DNA of 7,280 nucleotides from NCBI GenBank assembly GCA_002478575.1, contig DLOX01000056.1, forward strand, positions 1 through 7,280, written 5' to 3'. This document shows positions 6,226-7,280 of the stretch, piece after piece. Source of the DNA: Sphingomonadales bacterium UBA7473. Its GTDB lineage: Bacteria > Pseudomonadota > Alphaproteobacteria > Sphingomonadales > Sphingomonadaceae. A model generated the notes under the pieces. It searched no databases and was not told the DNA's origin. It saw nothing but the letters and a program-made list of their open reading frames with translations. Made by a program: the position numbers and the translations under genes. Positions within the stretch are counted from its first letter, which is position 1. The number at the start of each line of letters is the position of its first letter.

Positions 6226-7280
6226 CAAAGCGCCGCCGCGATGCGTTCACCGCGCGCGTAAAGATAGGCGCGGTGATCCGGCATAGCGGCCACTTCCGAA
6301 TCAATCGCGCCCTTCAAACTCGCGAGGGCACGCGCGACGCCGGTTGGATCGGGAAGTGCAACACGGGGATCAATGCCATCGGGCACGATATTCTGGCCAA
6401 GATAAACCGCGATCCAACTGGCATCATAGAATAAGCCTTCGGAATATTTCCGAACCCGCCCCGTCCGCTTCCAAAGCTCCATCTTTTCGGCAAGCGTGTC
6501 GGGCACCGTCATCGTTCGCACATGATCCCAAAAGGGGGAATCGTCGCGGGTCGTTGCGTGATAATGGAGGATCAGGAAATCTCGAATGCGGTCATATTCC
6601 ATATCAACAAGCGTGTTAAACTCATCACGATCAGCATCGCGGATGACACCGTCGCTTGGGAAAAGCTCGATCAAATAGGTGATCGCCATTTGCGCCAGAT
6701 AGATGCTTGTGGATTCCAACGGCTCAAGGAAGCCGCTGGCGAGTCCGACTCCAATCACATTTTTCACAAAGCTATTCTTGCGACGGCCTGAGCGGAATTT
6801 CAGGAGGCGAGGATCGGCAAGTGGTTTGCCTTCGACTGCGCCAAGGATCGCGTCGGCCGCTGCATCGTCACCGATAAAGCTGCTCGAATATACATAACCA
6901 TTGCCGACGCGGTGCTGCAACGGGATGCGCCAGCGCCACCCGGCGGGCATGGCGGTTGCGCGCGTATAGGGCTCGATCGTTTCGTTTTCGGCTTCACATG
7001 GCAAAGCGACTGCACGGTCGACGGGCAGCCAGTGCGACCAATCTTCCCACTCGGCACCCACCGCTTCGCCCAGCAACAGACTGCGAAAGCCTGAGCAATC
7101 GACAAACAAGTCACCATCAATGCGGCGCCCATCGTGGAGGATCAGCGTCTTAACATCGCCGCTTTCGCCATCACATTCCACATTGACGACACGCGCTTCG
7201 ATCCGCTCGACGCCCTTGGTCAGTGCGAATTTGCGCATGTAAGGGCCAAAGAGCGTTGCATCGAACTGATAGGCATAGCC
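6225..7280 (-). CDS. Flavin-dependent tryptophan-halogenase family protein, third copy (N terminus beyond right edge)
   Basis: The visible 351 C-terminal residues begin in frame at the right edge with GYAYQFDATL, matching AYAFHFDASL at residues 160-169 of the first copy. About 160 N-terminal residues, with the FAD GxGxxG and the catalytic Lys, therefore lie outside the window. The visible motifs are FVDCSG (59-64), WRWRIP (115-120) and FLEPLEST (184-191), whose second Glu matches the active-site Glu346 of PrnA. YHATTRDDSPFW follows in the C-terminal helical part. The sequence reads as an active halogenase so far as it can be judged. An internal ATG at 7238 is not the start, because the frame and homology continue upstream. 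Its TGA (6227-6225) overlaps the ATG of the divergent paralogue by one base, so the two are co-translated. This minus-strand operon converges on the plus-strand one. Confidence 0.93.
   Translation of the reverse strand, partial: GYAYQFDATLFGPYMRKFALTKGVERIEARVVNVECDGESGDVKTLILHDGRRIDGDLFVDCSGFRSLLLGEAVGAEWEDWSHWLPVDRAVALPCEAENETIEPYTRATAMPAGWRWRIPLQHRVGNGYVYSSSFIGDDAAADAILGAVEGKPLADPRLLKFRSGRRKNSFVKNVIGVGLASGFLEPLESTSIYLAQMAITYLIELFPSDGVIRDADRDEFNTLVDMEYDRIRDFLILHYHATTRDDSPFWDHVRTMTVPDTLAEKMELWKRTGRVRKYSEGLFYDASWIAVYLGQNIVPDGIDPRVALPDPTGVARALASLKGAIDSEVAAMPDHRAYLYARGERIAAAL

Overview
The window looks like an accessory locus from an alphaproteobacterium, most likely a sphingomonad, with Caulobacterales as the alternative. 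Three things suggest this: a TonB-dependent receptor whose plug motifs are of the Xanthomonas/Caulobacter type, a run of tryptophan-halogenase-family (PF04820) genes beside it, and LacI-type operators in the shared control region. Taxonomy is inferred from gene content and motifs only. No rRNA, tRNA, CRISPR array, insertion sequence or integration site was seen.

Layout: (1) 1-435, minus strand: the N-terminal 145 codons of a TonB-dependent receptor that runs off the left edge. (2) About 436-646: a divergent control region with two near-palindromic LacI-type operators 56 bp apart, a candidate plus-strand promoter between them, and a leader of about 120-140 nt. The leader carries a weak hairpin, a strong Shine-Dalgarno and a 10-codon ORF overlapping the next gene. 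(3) 647-4751, plus strand: a tightly coupled operon of two complete flavin-dependent halogenase paralogues and a JmjC/cupin-like protein, joined by ATGA overlaps. (4) 4732-7280, minus strand: a convergent operon with a third halogenase (C-terminal 351 residues visible, extends past the right edge) followed by a divergent member of the same superfamily that has lost the halogenase catalytic residues. The two operons overlap tail to tail by 20 bp. There is no gene-free stretch over 300 bases.

How the genes may work together: the receptor would import a substrate across the outer membrane. The FAD halogenases (FADH2 supplied by a reductase not in the window) would halogenate an electron-rich aromatic. 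The cupin-like protein has the HxD...H triad of Fe(II)/2-oxoglutarate oxygenases and may be a second tailoring enzyme. Related halogenases from Brevundimonas (BrvH) and Xanthomonas brominate indole-type compounds in vitro, but their natural substrates are unknown, so the substrate here is also unknown. The most unusual item is the divergent protein at 4732-6225. It is halogenase-like in overall layout but lacks the Lys, the Glu and the WxWxIP motif, and instead carries a GD motif like that of flavin monooxygenases.
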